Assembly: GCF_900105315.1 (NCBI RefSeq)
Contig: NZ_LT629766.1
Coordinates: 1,984,001-2,048,000 of the forward strand
DNA length: 64,000 nt
Direction of reading: 5' to 3'
DNA from: Brevibacterium siliguriense
GTDB taxonomy: Bacteria; Actinomycetota; Actinomycetes; Actinomycetales; Brevibacteriaceae
The position numbers and the translations under genes were made by a program. The first letter of the stretch is position 1. Every line of letters starts with the position of its first letter. Positions 9,810-21,370 of this stretch are shown here, piece after piece. The notes under the pieces are model-generated. The model saw only the letters and a program-made list of their open reading frames with translations, searched no databases and was not told where the DNA came from.

Positions 9810-10799
9810 ATGAGCACTCCGGATACCCCGTTCGTCGCCTGGACCGATGCCGCCTTCGTCAAGGGGCACGGCACCCAGAACGACTTCGTTCTGATCTCCG
9901 ACGACGATAGCAAGTTGGAAATGCATCCCGAGACCGTCGCCACGCTCGCCGACCGACGTGCCGGGCTCGGTGCCGACGGCATCATCCGCATCGTGCGCTC
10001 CGCAGCCAGTCGCATCCCGGGAGCCGCCGAACAGGCCGAAGCCGGTGCCGAATGGTTCATGGACTACTACAACAACGACGGCAGCCTCTCCGAGATGTGC
10101 GGCAATGGCGTCCGCGTCTTCTCCCATACTCTCGTGACCAGCGGCCGCGTCTCCGCCGATGCCCGCGAAATCCTCGTGGGTACACGCGACGGAATCAAGA
10201 CCGTGCGCACCACCCTCAACCCGGCACTCGGCGTCCAGACCGGAGACGACGTCGTCGACACCGGCACACCCGGACCCGGAACCGCCAGCGATGCTTGGTA
10301 CACGATTGATATGGGCGAATGGTCACTCGACCCCTCGAACAGCGTGCTCGTGACCACTGGCGGCATCGAAGTCGCCCGCCCCGGACTGAGCGTGAGCACC
10401 GGCAACCCGCACACGGTCGTCGCCTTGGCCGAGAATGCTGAACTCGCAGCAGCCGAACTGCGCGACGCGCCCGTCCTCGACCCCGTCCCGGCCCAGGGAT
10501 CCAACGTCGAATACATCGTCATGGAACCCGCCCGATCTGATGTGGCCGGGGGAGAAGGCGCCCTGCGCATGCGCGTGTTCGAACGCGGCGTCGGTGAGAC
10601 CCGCTCCTGCGGAACCGGCGCTTGCGCGGCCGCAATCGCAGCCCACCACTGGGCCGGCGAGAAGTCGCCTCTGCAGTGGCGAGTCGACGTCCCCGGTGGT
10701 CAGCTGCGCATCGAAATCGACCCGAACGCCGACGGTACGAGTGGGCGCGTCAGCCTCGCCGGCCCCGCGGTGCTCGTCGCCAGCGGCACGATCAGCTGA
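9810..10799 (+). CDS. dapF: Diaminopimelate epimerase
   Basis: DapF converts LL- to meso-diaminopimelate for lysine and peptidoglycan synthesis. Both catalytic cysteines are present, one in SLSEMCGNGVRVF and one in RSCGTGACAAA, together with the N-terminal GHGTQNDFVL. The 329 residues are slightly longer than many homologues because of loops in the middle. TACCAT ends six bases before the ATG, so the message is probably leaderless. It converges on a methyltransferase gene, with a hairpin between them. Confidence 0.96.
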   Translation: MSTPDTPFVAWTDAAFVKGHGTQNDFVLISDDDSKLEMHPETVATLADRRAGLGADGIIRIVRSAASRIPGAAEQAEAGAEWFMDYYNNDGSLSEMCGNGVRVFSHTLVTSGRVSADAREILVGTRDGIKTVRTTLNPALGVQTGDDVVDTGTPGPGTASDAWYTIDMGEWSLDPSNSVLVTTGGIEVARPGLSVSTGNPHTVVALAENAELAAAELRDAPVLDPVPAQGSNVEYIVMEPARSDVAGGEGALRMRVFERGVGETRSCGTGACAAAIAAHHWAGEKSPLQWRVDVPGGQLRIEIDPNADGTSGRVSLAGPAVLVASGTIS

Positions 10800-10814
10800 G
10801 CCGGACGTGGGAAG

Positions 10815-10835
10815 GGCTGAGCGGACCGCTCAGCC
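10815..10835. terminator. Hairpin between convergent dapF and methyltransferase
   Basis: GGCTGAGCG (10815-10823) and CGCTCAGCC (10827-10835) form a 9-bp stem with a 3-nt loop. The right arm overlaps the last codons of the minus-strand gene, and the stem can end transcription from both sides. Confidence 0.65.
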
Positions 10836-11444
10836 GCGTTCGATCGTGAGCACGCGGAAGCCCTTTGACGACCCTGTCCGAGTGACCGAATACCCGTCGC
10901 CGAGCATCCCGGCGATCCACTTCTGCAGGGAATCGGCACCGAGGTTCTTCGACACGACGAGGTCGGCCTGCCCGCCAGGAGCCAGGCGCGGCAGCCATGT
11001 CTCCAGTAGTTCGTGCAGCGCTTCCTTGCCGATGCGGATCGGCGGATTCGAGCGGATCGCAGCGAACTGCAGGTCCTCTGGAACATCTGCGGCCGTGACG
11101 GTGTTGATCGTCTCGAGTCCCAGCCTGCGCGCATTCGCCGCGGTGGTCTCCAGGGACCGGGAGTTGACGTCGAGTGCCCACACTCGCACAGCCACCTCGG
11201 CGGACTGGGCATCCAGGGCCGTGTGCAGGGCGATCGGCCCCCAACCGCAGCCGAGGTCGAGGATATCCCCGGCCGGCGGCTGAGGCAGATGCCGCAGCAG
11301 AACGGCCGTCCCGAGGTCGAGGCGAGTGGGCGAAAAGGTGCCTGATACGGTTTCGACGGTGACGGCGCGGCCGGCCAACTCGAGGTTCAGCTCCCGCGAC
11401 TTGGCTTCGCTGCTCGGCGATTCGGTGAAATAGTGCTCTGACAC
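10830..11444 (-). CDS. Class I SAM methyltransferase, RsmC-like
   Basis: A 204-residue methyltransferase with SAM motif I DLGCGWGPIALHTAL and the catalytic SNPPIRIG, typical of small-subunit rRNA guanine-N2 methyltransferases of the RsmC/RsmD MTS family. It corresponds to only the catalytic half of E. coli RsmC, the normal actinobacterial form. The target is probably 16S rRNA G1207, by family only. It stands alone on the minus strand between dapF and hflX. Confidence 0.8.
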   Translation of the reverse strand: MSEHYFTESPSSEAKSRELNLELAGRAVTVETVSGTFSPTRLDLGTAVLLRHLPQPPAGDILDLGCGWGPIALHTALDAQSAEVAVRVWALDVNSRSLETTAANARRLGLETINTVTAADVPEDLQFAAIRSNPPIRIGKEALHELLETWLPRLAPGGQADLVVSKNLGADSLQKWIAGMLGDGYSVTRTGSSKGFRVLTIERG

Positions 11445-11529
11445 AGTTTCAGTCTAGACGGCTGTGGGAGAATTGATGGACACCACTGTCGGTGCGAATG
11501 GCCGCCGACGGCACAGAACAAAGGAATGA

Positions 11530-12998
<1,469 letters not shown>

Positions 12999-13002
<4 letters not shown>

Positions 13003-14969
13003 AAGAAGTCGACAACCTCCTCGAATCCGCCGTCGGCGCCATCGGCGGATCGCCACGAGAAGGTCAGCAGGAGATGGCGCAGGCGGTCGCCTCGGCGCTG
13101 GACAAGGGAATCCACCTGCTTGTGCAGGCGGGAACCGGCACTGGAAAATCCTTGGCCTACCTTGTGCCCGCAGCCGAATACGCTACCCGCACCGGCGGGA
13201 AGGTCGTCGTGTCCACGGCGACCCTGGCCTTGCAGACGCAGATCATCCACCGCGATCTGCCCAGGCTGTTCAAAGCCGTGAAGAAGGACCTCGATCCGCT
13301 GCCCCGGGCGGCACTGCTCAAAGGGCGGCGGAACTATGTGTGCAAGCACAAGCTCGCCGGCGGATACCCTGACGAGGGGGAGGGGATGCTCTTCGACCTC
13401 GGTGCCGACGCTGAGGCGGGACGCAAACCCACCGAACGTTCGGGCCTGGGGGAGGAGATCCAACGGATTCGCATCTGGGAGAAGACCACCGACACCGGCG
13501 ACCGCGACGACCTGCTGCCCGGCGTCAGTGATCGTGCCTGGTCACAGGTGTCCGTCAACGCCTTCGACTGCCTCGGTTCGAACTGCCCGCTGTTCACCGA
13601 ATGCTTCGCCGAAATAGCACGGAACAAGGCGGCCGAAGCCGATATCGTCGTGACGAACCACGCCCTGCTGGCCATAGACGCCTTCGGGGAATCGAACGTG
13701 CTGCCCGAACACGACGTCATCATCATCGACGAGGCTCACGAGCTCAAAGATCGGGTGACCAGCGCCCTGTCCGGGCAGATCAACACGAGCATGCTCTCGG
13801 CGGCGACGAGTTCCGTGCGCAAACACACGACGGTCCAGGACGGCGTCGTCTCCCTGCTGGACTCCGCGGCAGCGGCACTCGAACGCGCCCAGAAATCGGT
13901 GCCCGAAGGACTTATTCTGCACATCAGTGAGGCTCTCGGACTGGCCCTGACGCAGATCCGCGACTCCGCCCGCCAGATCATCAACGACATCGGAGGCAGG
14001 ACCGAGGACGCCGACGCCGGTCGCCAGATGGCCAAGGCCCGTTGCCAGGAGATCTTCGAACTCGCCGAACGCTTCTGCGATCCGGGCAAGAACGACGTCA
14101 TCTGGCTCTCGCGCTCGACCTTCAGAGAGAAGGAGACGACGAACATCGTTGTCGCGCCCCTGAGCGTGGCCGGCACTATGCGCAACGGCATCTTCGAAGA
14201 ATCCACGGTCGTGGCCACCTCGGCGACTCTGTCCCTGGGCGGCAACTTCGACGCGGTCGCAGCCTCGTTGGGACTCTTCGGCCCAGATGCCCCGAAGTGG
14301 GACAGCCTCGATGTCGGATCGCCCTTCGACTACGGCAAACAGGGCATCCTCTACGTCGCTTCCCATCTGCCGAAACCCGGGCGCAGCGGACTGAGCGAAG
14401 AAGCGCTGACCGAACTCGAAGAACTCGTCGAATCCTCGAACGGTGGGGCATTGGGCCTGTTCTCCTCCCGGGCGGCGGCCAACGCGGCGGCCGAGCACCT
14501 GCGGAAGAAGTTCGATTTCCCGATCCTGCTCCAAGGCGATGACGGACTGCCCGCCCTCGTCTCACAATTCACGGCCGACGACCAGACCTGCCTGTTCGGA
14601 ACCATGTCACTGTGGCAGGGAGTCGATGTGCCGGGACGAACGAACCGCCTGGTCATCATCGACCGTCTGCCGTTCCCACGCCCCGACGACCCGCTCATGC
14701 AGGCGCGAGCGCGCGATGCCGACCAGCGGGGAGTCAACGGATTCATGGCGGTGTCGGCCACACACGCCGCACTGCGTCTGGCTCAGGGAGCCGGACGGCT
14801 CATCCGGTCGACCAAGGACAGGGGAGTGGTGGCCGTGCTCGACTCGCGGCTGCGCTCGGCCCGGTATGCCGGGTTCCTCGTCAACTCGATGCCGAGGATG
14901 TGGCCGACGACGAACTCCGGTCTCGTCCGCAAGAGCCTGGCGAGGCTGGCCGAAACCGACGAGGGATGA
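12999..14969 (+). CDS. ATP-dependent DNA helicase, DinG/XPD type
   Basis: A 656-residue superfamily 2 helicase of the iron-sulphur DinG/XPD class, likely to unwind DNA or DNA:RNA hybrids in repair. Visible are Walker A QAGTGTGKSLAYL, the four cluster cysteines (NYVCKHK, FDCLGSNCPLFTEC), the DEAH box IIIDEAHELKD, and motif VI GAGRLIRSTKDRG. GTG at 12999 overlaps the hflX stop in GTGA, so the two are coupled. No LexA box is seen at its start; regulation would come through hflX. Confidence 0.9.
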
Positions 14970-14975
14970 CAGAAA

Positions 14976-15004
14976 GCCCGCGACCGAACCGGGTGCGGGC
15001 CTTT
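14976..15004 (+). terminator. Intrinsic terminator after the hflX-helicase operon
   Basis: GCCCGC (14976-14981) and GCGGGC (14995-15000), with an inner ACC/GGT pairing, are followed by CTTTGT. It begins seven bases after the stop codon. Confidence 0.75.
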
Positions 15005-15062
15005 GTGTTCAGACTGCGGAGCCGCCATATGACGGGGAGCGCCGGCCAATCAGTCTTTGAAA

Positions 15063-15108
15063 GTGGCGAAAAGTCTGAAATCCTTCGTGAAATCAGACTT
15101 TTCGCCAC
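15063..15108. repeat. 16-bp perfect inverted repeat, possible lexA terminator or intergenic palindrome
   Basis: Arms at 15063-15078 and 15093-15108 are perfectly complementary around a 14-nt loop. It lies in the 211-base gap between convergent helicase and lexA genes, 73 bases beyond the end of lexA. The stem is AT-richer than its surroundings, which is unusual for a terminator here. On the minus strand it is followed by TTTC. Confidence 0.6.
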
Positions 15109-15180
15109 ATCCAATGGCTCGGGCCTCCGACGTGCGCGGAAACGAGGCGGCTCAGGCCTCCGTTGCGCGCCGGCCGAGGA

Positions 15181-15936
15181 TCAGAGGCGGCGGATGACGG
15201 CGACGACGAGGCCCATGATCTGCGCGTAGGTGCCGTCGATGGGTTCGTAGTTCTCGTTCTGCGGCATCAGCCACTGCTGGCCTGCCTTGCGCTTGAGCGT
15301 CTTCACCGTGGCCTCACCGTCGAGCAGGGCGGCGACGATCTGACCATTGTCAGCGGTGTGCTGCTTGCGCACGACCACCCAGTCGTCGTGGCAGATGGCG
15401 GCTTCGATCATCGAATCGCCGACGACCTTGAGCAGGAACATCTCACCGGAGCCGACGACCTGGGTCGGCAGGGAGAAGACATCGTCGACTTCCTGCTCGG
15501 CCAGGATCGGGCCGCCGGCGGCGATGCGTCCGACGACCGGCACCTGCACGGTGTTGTTGGCCAGCTCCTCGTACTTCGCGCGTTCGGCCTCTTCCTCTTC
15601 GAACGGATTGACCACTTCGATGGCACGCGGACGCTTCGGGTCGCGGCGGACATAGCCGAGGCGTTCGAGCTGGGAGAGCTGATGGGCGACGCTGGAGAGG
15701 GAGGCTAACCCGGCGGCCTTGCCGATCTCGCGCATGCTCGGCGGGTAGCCGTTGGTGACGACGGCACGTTCGATGGTCTCAAGCACGAGACGCTGACGGG
15801 GAGTGAGGCGGAAGTCGCCCTCACCGGATGACCCCTCAGGGATCTGGACGACGTCGTCATCGGTGCGAGCGGCAGCGATCTCGCTGGCAACATCTTCGTT
15901 GCGAGGCCTGCCTCTGCCTCGTTTGTTCTGAACCAT
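15181..15936 (-). CDS. lexA: SOS repressor LexA
   Basis: LexA represses DNA-damage genes and cuts itself when bound by RecA filaments. The 251-residue protein has a winged HTH (about residues 42-105; [20 protein letters not shown]), the Ala-Gly cleavage site in [12 protein letters not shown], catalytic Ser in VVGDSMIEA and catalytic Lys in [11 protein letters not shown] 40-residue N-terminal extension carries KRGRGRPR, resembling an AT-hook. ATG at 15936 follows a purine-rich GAAGGGGAA. It is transcribed away from the LysM gene, with a LexA box between them. Confidence 0.96.
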   Translation of the reverse strand: MVQNKRGRGRPRNEDVASEIAAARTDDDVVQIPEGSSGEGDFRLTPRQRLVLETIERAVVTNGYPPSMREIGKAAGLASLSSVAHQLSQLERLGYVRRDPKRPRAIEVVNPFEEEEAERAKYEELANNTVQVPVVGRIAAGGPILAEQEVDDVFSLPTQVVGSGEMFLLKVVGDSMIEAAICHDDWVVVRKQHTADNGQIVAALLDGEATVKTLKRKAGQQWLMPQNENYEPIDGTYAQIMGLVVAVIRRL

Positions 15937-16115
15937 TGCTCGTTCCCCTTCGTTCTATTCCCTGCCGCTGAACGCCGTGATCTCCGCTACGGAAATTCTC
16001 GTGTCAGTGCCGACTGAGATGGTTCTGACAGATCAATCAACAACGCTGGTTCCCTCCCATTGTCGCATAGATGTTCGAGTTGGACTGGACATTTGTTCGA
16101 TTGGCATGTTGAATA

Positions 16116-16127
16116 GAACAGACGTTC
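16116..16127 (+). promoter_or_regulatory. LexA box between lexA and the LysM gene
   Basis: GAACAGACGTTC is a perfect GAAC-N4-GTTC box. It is 43 bases before the LysM gene and 180 bases before lexA on the other strand, so it can control both, with the LysM gene the closer target. Confidence 0.85.
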
Positions 16128-16170
16128 TACCAATTGCTGGTGGAATCGTACGAATGAAAGAGGTAATGCG

Positions 16171-16509
16171 ATGTCTGCACAGAACACCGAGCTGCACCTG
16201 ACCCCTCGTGGACGCCAGGCTGTGCGCCTTCTCCGGACCCTGCTCGTCGCTCTCGTCGTCATCGGCGGAGCGGTCCTCCTCGCCACCCAGTCGTTCTCGG
16301 CCGCTGCCGTCGCCGAATCGGAGACGGAGAGCATCGGCATCGACGCCGAGGCGGTCGTCGTCGGTGAGGGCGAATCGCTGTGGACCGTGGCGTCGAACCT
16401 CGGCATCGACCGCGACACCCGCGATGTCATTGCCGATATCGTCGAGATCAACCACCTGGACACCCCGACGGTTCACCCCGGCCAAACTCTCGACGTCCCC
16501 GTCCGCTGA
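16171..16509 (+). CDS. Membrane-anchored LysM protein, probable SOS-induced division inhibitor
   Basis: A 112-residue protein with a basic N-terminus, one transmembrane helix at about residues 20-42 (RTLLVALVVIGGAVLLATQ), and an extracytoplasmic LysM domain at about 62-112 (VGEGESLWTVASNLGI and HPGQTLDVPV). Its place and LexA box match mycobacterial Rv2719c (ChiZ) and the analogous corynebacterial DivS, small damage-induced proteins that block division. From this I infer that it delays septation after DNA damage, perhaps by acting on peptidoglycan or the divisome. GAAAGAGG precedes the ATG. It stands alone before the his operon. Confidence 0.8.
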   Translation: MSAQNTELHLTPRGRQAVRLLRTLLVALVVIGGAVLLATQSFSAAAVAESETESIGIDAEAVVVGEGESLWTVASNLGIDRDTRDVIADIVEINHLDTPTVHPGQTLDVPVR

Positions 16510-16634
16510 GGTCGGAACCTGCTCGACCGGCAGGATGCCGGCCCGACTGGCAGCGTGCTGACCCATCCGATCGGGTGAGCCGACCAGCGGATCTCGATGC
16601 CCGACCCGCCGCCCGGGCGGCGGGGGCCTCTCGG

Positions 16635-16640
16635 TAGAAT
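16635..16640 (+). promoter_or_regulatory. -10 element of the his operon
   Basis: TAGAAT ends seven bases before GTG 16648. This spacing fits a leaderless hisC message and decides the start against the ATG at 16639, which overlaps the -10 element itself. Confidence 0.5.
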
Positions 16641-16647
16641 GATCGCC

Positions 16648-17826
16648 GTGGGAAACATCGACTCTCTGCCTGTGCGTTCAGACCTCGTCGGCCTCAAGCC
16701 GTACGGGGCACCGCACCTCAATGTGCCGGTCCAGCTCAACGTCAACGAGAACGCCTATCCGCTTCCGGACGTCGTCGTCGACAGCATGCGCGCAGCCGTC
16801 GACGATCACTTCGCCGGTCTCAATCGATATCCCGATCGCGAATTCACCGCACTGCGCGAACACCTCGTCACCTATCTGGACGGTGTGAACGAACGCGCCG
16901 GAGACTCCGTCGAACTCGACCCCTCCATGATCTGGGCCGCCAACGGCTCGAACGAAGTGCTCAGCCATATAGTTCAGGCCTTCGGTGGGCCGGGCCGCAC
17001 CGTCTTAGGCTTCACCCCCTCGTATTCGATGCACCCGCTCATCACCACAGGTACGGGTGCCGAATGGCAGCACGTCGAACGCAAGGACGACTTCACTCTC
17101 GCCGCGGAGACGGTCGCCGCCGAGGTGGCTCGGGTGAATCCGGACATCGTCTTCCTGTGCACTCCGAACAATCCGACCGGTACGTCGATCGGCCTCGACG
17201 TCATCGAAGCCGCCTACGACAACTGTTCGGGAATCGTCATCGTCGACGAGGCGTATGCGGAGTTCTCCCGCCCCGCCAAAACCTCGGCGATGACACTGCT
17301 CGAGGGCCGGCCCCGCCTCGTCGTCTCCCGCACCATGAGCAAGGCCTTCGCCTGCGCCGGACTGCGCTTGGGCTATGCCATCGCCGCACCCGAGCTCATC
17401 GATGTCCTCCGCCTCGTCCGACTGCCCTACCACCTGTCCGAGGTCACCCAGGTGCTGGCCTGCACGGCGCTCGAACACGCTGAGCTGCTGCTGGGCAACG
17501 TCGACCGGCTCATCGACTCACGCAATCGGATGGCCGGCCACCTCGCCGAGGCGGGCTTCACCGTCCACGACAGCGATTCGAACTTCGTCCTCTTCGGCAA
17601 TATCGCCTCACCGGCAGATCTGTGGCAGAAACTCCTCGACCGCGGAGTGCTCATCCGCGATATCGGCATCACCGGCCACGCCCGTGTCAACGCCGGAACC
17701 GAGGAGGAGACCGAAGCGTTCCTGACCGCCATCGACGAGATCCTCGCCGAAGACCCGGACATCCTCTTCGACCGTCCGCAGTCTCCCACCCCGTCCTCAG
17801 CCGCCCCGACGAAAGGCACTCCATGA
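16648..17826 (+). CDS. hisC: Histidinol-phosphate aminotransferase
   Basis: A PLP enzyme that converts imidazole acetol-phosphate to histidinol-phosphate. The 392-residue protein shows [11 protein letters not shown], the nucleotide-loop-like [10 protein letters not shown], and the PLP lysine in [18 protein letters not shown]. The GTG at 16648 is chosen because it begins seven bases after a TAGAAT -10. It leads hisC-hisB-unknown-hisH-priA, all overlapping or closely spaced. No histidine-rich leader peptide or attenuator is seen. hisD, normally first in the actinobacterial operon, is not directly upstream. Confidence 0.95.
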   Translation: MGNIDSLPVRSDLVGLKPYGAPHLNVPVQLNVNENAYPLPDVVVDSMRAAVDDHFAGLNRYPDREFTALREHLVTYLDGVNERAGDSVELDPSMIWAANGSNEVLSHIVQAFGGPGRTVLGFTPSYSMHPLITTGTGAEWQHVERKDDFTLAAETVAAEVARVNPDIVFLCTPNNPTGTSIGLDVIEAAYDNCSGIVIVDEAYAEFSRPAKTSAMTLLEGRPRLVVSRTMSKAFACAGLRLGYAIAAPELIDVLRLVRLPYHLSEVTQVLACTALEHAELLLGNVDRLIDSRNRMAGHLAEAGFTVHDSDSNFVLFGNIASPADLWQKLLDRGVLIRDIGITGHARVNAGTEEETEAFLTAIDEILAEDPDILFDRPQSPTPSSAAPTKGTP

Positions 17827-18419
17827 GGCAGGCCCAGAACTCACGCACCACGTCCGAGTCCACGGTGTCCGTGTCCGTCGACCTCGACGGCACCGGCACC
17901 TCGACCATCTCGACGGGCGTGCCGTTCTTCGACCACATGCTCACCGCCCTGTCGAAGCACTCGATGATCGATCTCGACATCACCGCCACCGGCGACACTC
18001 ACATCGACGTCCACCATACCGTCGAAGACACCTCGATCGTGCTCGGCCAGACGCTGCGGGAAGCGCTCGGCGACAAGGTCGGAATCCGCCGCTACGGATT
18101 CGCCGCCGTGCCCCTGGACGAAGCCCTGGCTCGGTGCGTTGTCGACGTCTCCGGCCGCCCCTACTTCGTCCACGAAGGCGAACCCGAAGGCCAGCAGTAC
18201 CACCTCATCGGCGGTCACTTCACCGGTTCGATGACCTCCCACTCGCTGGAATCCATCGCCTTCAACGCCGGTCTGACCGTCCACCTCGACCTCATCCGGG
18301 GCCGCGACCCGCACCACATCGTCGAAGCCGAGTTCAAGGCCTTCGCCCGAGCGCTGCGCGAAGCCGTCGAAACCGACCCGCGCAGCAACTCCGTTCCCAG
18401 CACCAAGGGAGTCCTGTGA
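17823..18419 (+). CDS. hisB: Imidazoleglycerol-phosphate dehydratase
   Basis: HisB dehydrates imidazoleglycerol phosphate at a di-manganese site. The 198-residue monofunctional form has the [13 protein letters not shown] and [12 protein letters not shown] metal-binding motifs, and [18 protein letters not shown] near the end. The ATG overlaps the hisC stop by 4 bp. No phosphatase domain is fused. Confidence 0.96.
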   Translation: MRQAQNSRTTSESTVSVSVDLDGTGTSTISTGVPFFDHMLTALSKHSMIDLDITATGDTHIDVHHTVEDTSIVLGQTLREALGDKVGIRRYGFAAVPLDEALARCVVDVSGRPYFVHEGEPEGQQYHLIGGHFTGSMTSHSLESIAFNAGLTVHLDLIRGRDPHHIVEAEFKAFARALREAVETDPRSNSVPSTKGVL

Positions 18420-19018
18420 GCACCACTGTCATCGTGACCCCTTTCGGGGTCGCCCAGCAGCTGGCCGCCGCCTGCGTACTGTCGAACATCTCCGGCACCA
18501 TCGTGCCGATCGGCGAGTTCAGCGGAATCGTCCTCGCTGACACCGACGTCAAAGCCGGCAACGAGGCGGCCGCCGCGATCTCGAAGCTCGCCGGCAAGCA
18601 CGAGGTGCTCCTGCTCGTGCGCAGCGAAGAGCAGATCGACGCCGGCCACTACAGCCACGGCGCCCGCGAATCCGATGTGCCGGCCGGACTGGCGCTGAAG
18701 AACCTGCCCGATGTGCTCGAAGGTCTGCTGCTCGAAACCGTTGCCGCCGACGATGTCGAAGGCAGCATCAGAACCGATTCGATGACGAAGCTGCAGGCCA
18801 GCGCCGCCACAATGAGCCCGGGGCGGGCCGCCATGGCACGCACGGCACTGCTGTGGATCATCGCCGCCGTTCTCGCCGGACTCGTCACCGCCTTCGGCAT
18901 CGCGCTGGCGCTGGGTGGGAACACCGTCGCGTGGGTCGTCGCCGCACTCGGCGCCGTCGTCCTCGGATTCTCCCTGTGGAGAATCTGGTCGGTGCTGAGC
19001 AAGGGGGCGAAACGATGA
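18416..19018 (+). CDS. Unknown membrane protein in the his operon
   Basis: A 200-residue protein of unknown function placed between hisB and hisH, with 4-bp overlaps on both sides (GTG 18416, stop 19018). Residues 1-125 look like a soluble alpha/beta domain; residues about 138-190 form two hydrophobic helices ([20 protein letters not shown] and [18 protein letters not shown]). Such overlaps imply fixed co-production with the histidine enzymes. It resembles small unannotated proteins found at this point in related actinobacteria, but no histidine step is missing that it could supply. Confidence 0.75.
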   Translation: MSTTVIVTPFGVAQQLAAACVLSNISGTIVPIGEFSGIVLADTDVKAGNEAAAAISKLAGKHEVLLLVRSEEQIDAGHYSHGARESDVPAGLALKNLPDVLEGLLLETVAADDVEGSIRTDSMTKLQASAATMSPGRAAMARTALLWIIAAVLAGLVTAFGIALALGGNTVAWVVAALGAVVLGFSLWRIWSVLSKGAKR

Positions 19019-19686
19019 CGACGGTCGCTGTCCTCGACTACGGAGCCGGCAACGTCCGCTCCGCCGTGCGTGCGGTCGCTGCAGCCGGCGCCGAGGTCAC
19101 GCTCACCGCCGACCATGACGTCATCAATGACTCCGACGGATTGCTGGTTCCCGGCGTCGGCGCCTTTTCGGCCGTGATGGCCGGACTGGAGAACGTCGGG
19201 GGAGTCGATCTCATCCGAGCCCGCCACGATCAGGGCCGACCGCTGCTCGGCATCTGCGTCGGCCTGCAGGTGTTCTTCGCCCGTGGTGTCGAACACGGGG
19301 TGAAGACCGAGGGCATCGGACTGTGGCCCGGAGCCGTCACCGGCCTCGAGGCCCCGGTCATCCCGCATATGGGGTGGTCGACGGTCAACGCTCCCGCAGA
19401 CTCGGCCATGTTCGCCGGCATCGGAGATGAACGCTTCTACTTCGTCCATTCCTACGCCGCGACCGAGCCGCCGACGAACACGTCGGTGACCACCGCCCGT
19501 CACGGCGGCGACTTCATCGCCGCCGTCGAAGACGGCACCACCTGGGCAGCACAGTTCCATCCCGAGAAATCCTCCGAGGCGGGCGCCAAGTTGCTGCGCA
19601 ATTGGCTCGCCTCGTTCTCCGCCGACAGCAGCCCGGGCAGCACCGGCAGCTCCGGCACCAACCCCACAGACTCACTCAGCTCCTGA
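19015..19686 (+). CDS. hisH: Imidazole glycerol phosphate synthase, glutaminase subunit
   Basis: HisH releases ammonia from glutamine and passes it to HisF. The 223-residue protein has the nucleophile cysteine in [12 protein letters not shown], the oxyanion strand [13 protein letters not shown], and His/Glu in [14 protein letters not shown] 19015 overlaps the upstream stop. The last 20 residues are a Ser/Gly tail. hisF is not seen within this cluster. Confidence 0.95.
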   Translation: MTTVAVLDYGAGNVRSAVRAVAAAGAEVTLTADHDVINDSDGLLVPGVGAFSAVMAGLENVGGVDLIRARHDQGRPLLGICVGLQVFFARGVEHGVKTEGIGLWPGAVTGLEAPVIPHMGWSTVNAPADSAMFAGIGDERFYFVHSYAATEPPTNTSVTTARHGGDFIAAVEDGTTWAAQFHPEKSSEAGAKLLRNWLASFSADSSPGSTGSSGTNPTDSLSS

Positions 19687-19745
19687 CCGAGCACACCGAC
19701 TATGGTTGCCCGCAAACCCCGTGGCACCCTGGCAGAAAGGTCACA

Positions 19746-20483
19746 ATGACAGACAGTTCGAACAAGCTGGTCCTCCTCCCCGCCGTCGACGTCGCCGACG
19801 GCAAGGCCGTCCGCCTCGTCCAGGGCGAAGCCGGAACCGAAACCGACTACGGCTCACCCATCGATGCCGCCCAGGACTTCGAGAACCGCGGAGCCGAATG
19901 GATCCACCTCGTCGACCTCGACGCCGCCTTCGGACGCGGATCGAACTCCGACCTGCTCAACCAGGTCGTCAAGGCCGTGGGGATCAAAGTCGAACTCTCC
20001 GGCGGAATCCGCGACACCGAAAGCCTCGAACGCGCGCTCGACACCGGAGCCGAACGCGTCAACATCGGCACTGCCGCACTTGAAAATCCCGAATGGACCG
20101 CCGAGATGATCTCCCGCTTCGGCGACCAGGTCGCCATCGGACTCGACGTGCGCGGAACCACCCTGGCGGCCCGCGGCTGGACCAAGGACGGCGGCGATCT
20201 CTACGAAGTCCTCGCCACCCTCGAAGCCGCCGGCTGCTCGCGCTATGTCGTCACCGATGTGCGCAAGGATGGCACCCTGCAGGGACCCAATGTCGAATTG
20301 CTCAAGGACCTCGCACAGAAGACCGACTCGCCGATCGTCGCCTCCGGCGGCGTCTCGAGCCTCGATGACCTGCGCGCCCTCCGCGAGCTCGTGCCCTTCG
20401 GTGTCGACTCGGCGATCGTGGGGAAGGCGCTCTACGCCGGAAAGTTCACTCTGGAAGAAGCCCTCGACGTCGCAGGACGGTGA
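19746..20483 (+). CDS. priA: Phosphoribosyl isomerase HisA/PriA
   Basis: A 245-residue beta/alpha barrel that isomerises ProFAR in histidine synthesis; in actinobacteria the same enzyme usually also serves as TrpF for tryptophan. Seen are [18 protein letters not shown], the catalytic Asp at the end of PAVDV and the second in [15 protein letters not shown], and the phosphate site [11 protein letters not shown]. The dual role is inferred from phylum. ATG at 19746 follows AGAAAGG, 59 bases after hisH. Confidence 0.92.
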   Translation: MTDSSNKLVLLPAVDVADGKAVRLVQGEAGTETDYGSPIDAAQDFENRGAEWIHLVDLDAAFGRGSNSDLLNQVVKAVGIKVELSGGIRDTESLERALDTGAERVNIGTAALENPEWTAEMISRFGDQVAIGLDVRGTTLAARGWTKDGGDLYEVLATLEAAGCSRYVVTDVRKDGTLQGPNVELLKDLAQKTDSPIVASGGVSSLDDLRALRELVPFGVDSAIVGKALYAGKFTLEEALDVAGR

Positions 20484-20487
20484 GTTT

Positions 20488-21324
20488 GTGAGCATCCACT
20501 CGCACGGGCCGCACCAACCACACGAACCGGATGAGGCCCGGCCCGCCGCGTCCGCTGACCAGTCAGGCGGTGCCCAGGTCCCGACGGATTCCGCCGGACA
20601 GGCGTGGGAGGGCCGGGATCTCAAACCCAACCCGTTCTCCGGGGACACCGGGCTGGCGGATGCGGCCCTGATGGAGGCCCTGACCCAGGTCGCTCAGGCG
20701 CCCCTGGATCCGGCCGCACACCAGCAGGTCCTCACGGCCCTGTCCGGGGCCAGGCTCTATGCCCCGATCGTGCCGATGGTTCTCGACCAGGAGGTCGGGG
20801 AGAACGGGCTGATGGCCGACAACTCCTCGGAGATGGCGATGGTTCGCCTGCAGGCCGAGGACGGACGTGAGTGCACTCCGGGATTCTCCGGAATCCCACC
20901 GCTGACTGCGTGGCATTCCGATGCTCGTCCCGTGCCGATTGAGTCCGAAAGGCTCGTGCTCGGCGCGATCGAGGCCGAGTCCCAGCTCGTCGTCCTCGAC
21001 CCCGGAGCCGAGTCCTCGTTCCTGCTGCGCCGCCCGGCCATGTTCGCGTTCGTGCAGTCCCAGCCCTGGACTCCGTCCTGGGCCGACGCCGAGGTGGCTC
21101 AGCGACTGGGTGCCATCGCCGAGTCCTTCCCTTGGTTGGCTCGAATCGGGGTGAGCCCCGGCAGCAACAGGGTCCACCTCGGCGGACCGGAGCTCGGCAT
21201 CACCCTCGGAGTCGAGCCCGAGGTGCCAACGGAGGAGGTGCGCCGGTTCCAGGAAGCCGTCGCCGGTGACGAGGACCTCGTGGCGAGGATCGACTCGCTG
21301 GCCATCCGCCTCGTCGAAGTCTGA
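20488..21324 (+). CDS. SseB family protein
   Basis: A 278-residue protein with an SseB-like domain in its C-terminal two thirds (LMEALTQVAQAPLDPAAHQQ, SEMAMVRLQAEDGRE, LPWLARIG-type end). The first 50 residues are a His/Pro/Ala-rich low-complexity stretch. Molecular function is unknown for this family outside enterobacterial SseB. It starts with GTG five bases after priA and so belongs to the end of the his operon. Confidence 0.7.
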   Translation: MSIHSHGPHQPHEPDEARPAASADQSGGAQVPTDSAGQAWEGRDLKPNPFSGDTGLADAALMEALTQVAQAPLDPAAHQQVLTALSGARLYAPIVPMVLDQEVGENGLMADNSSEMAMVRLQAEDGRECTPGFSGIPPLTAWHSDARPVPIESERLVLGAIEAESQLVVLDPGAESSFLLRRPAMFAFVQSQPWTPSWADAEVAQRLGAIAESFPWLARIGVSPGSNRVHLGGPELGITLGVEPEVPTEEVRRFQEAVAGDEDLVARIDSLAIRLVEV

Positions 21325-21370
21325 CTGTTCCGGGCGTGTCAGATCGGCGCGGCCTTTATGCTTGTGAACC

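Noticed and set aside
7965-10127. 720-residue minus-strand frame opposite miaB, miaA and dapF
   Set aside because: It runs across four well-identified genes on the other strand and has no recognisable motif.
16510-16647. Histidine attenuator before hisC
   Set aside because: No run of His codons and no terminator; the promoter appears to give a leaderless message.
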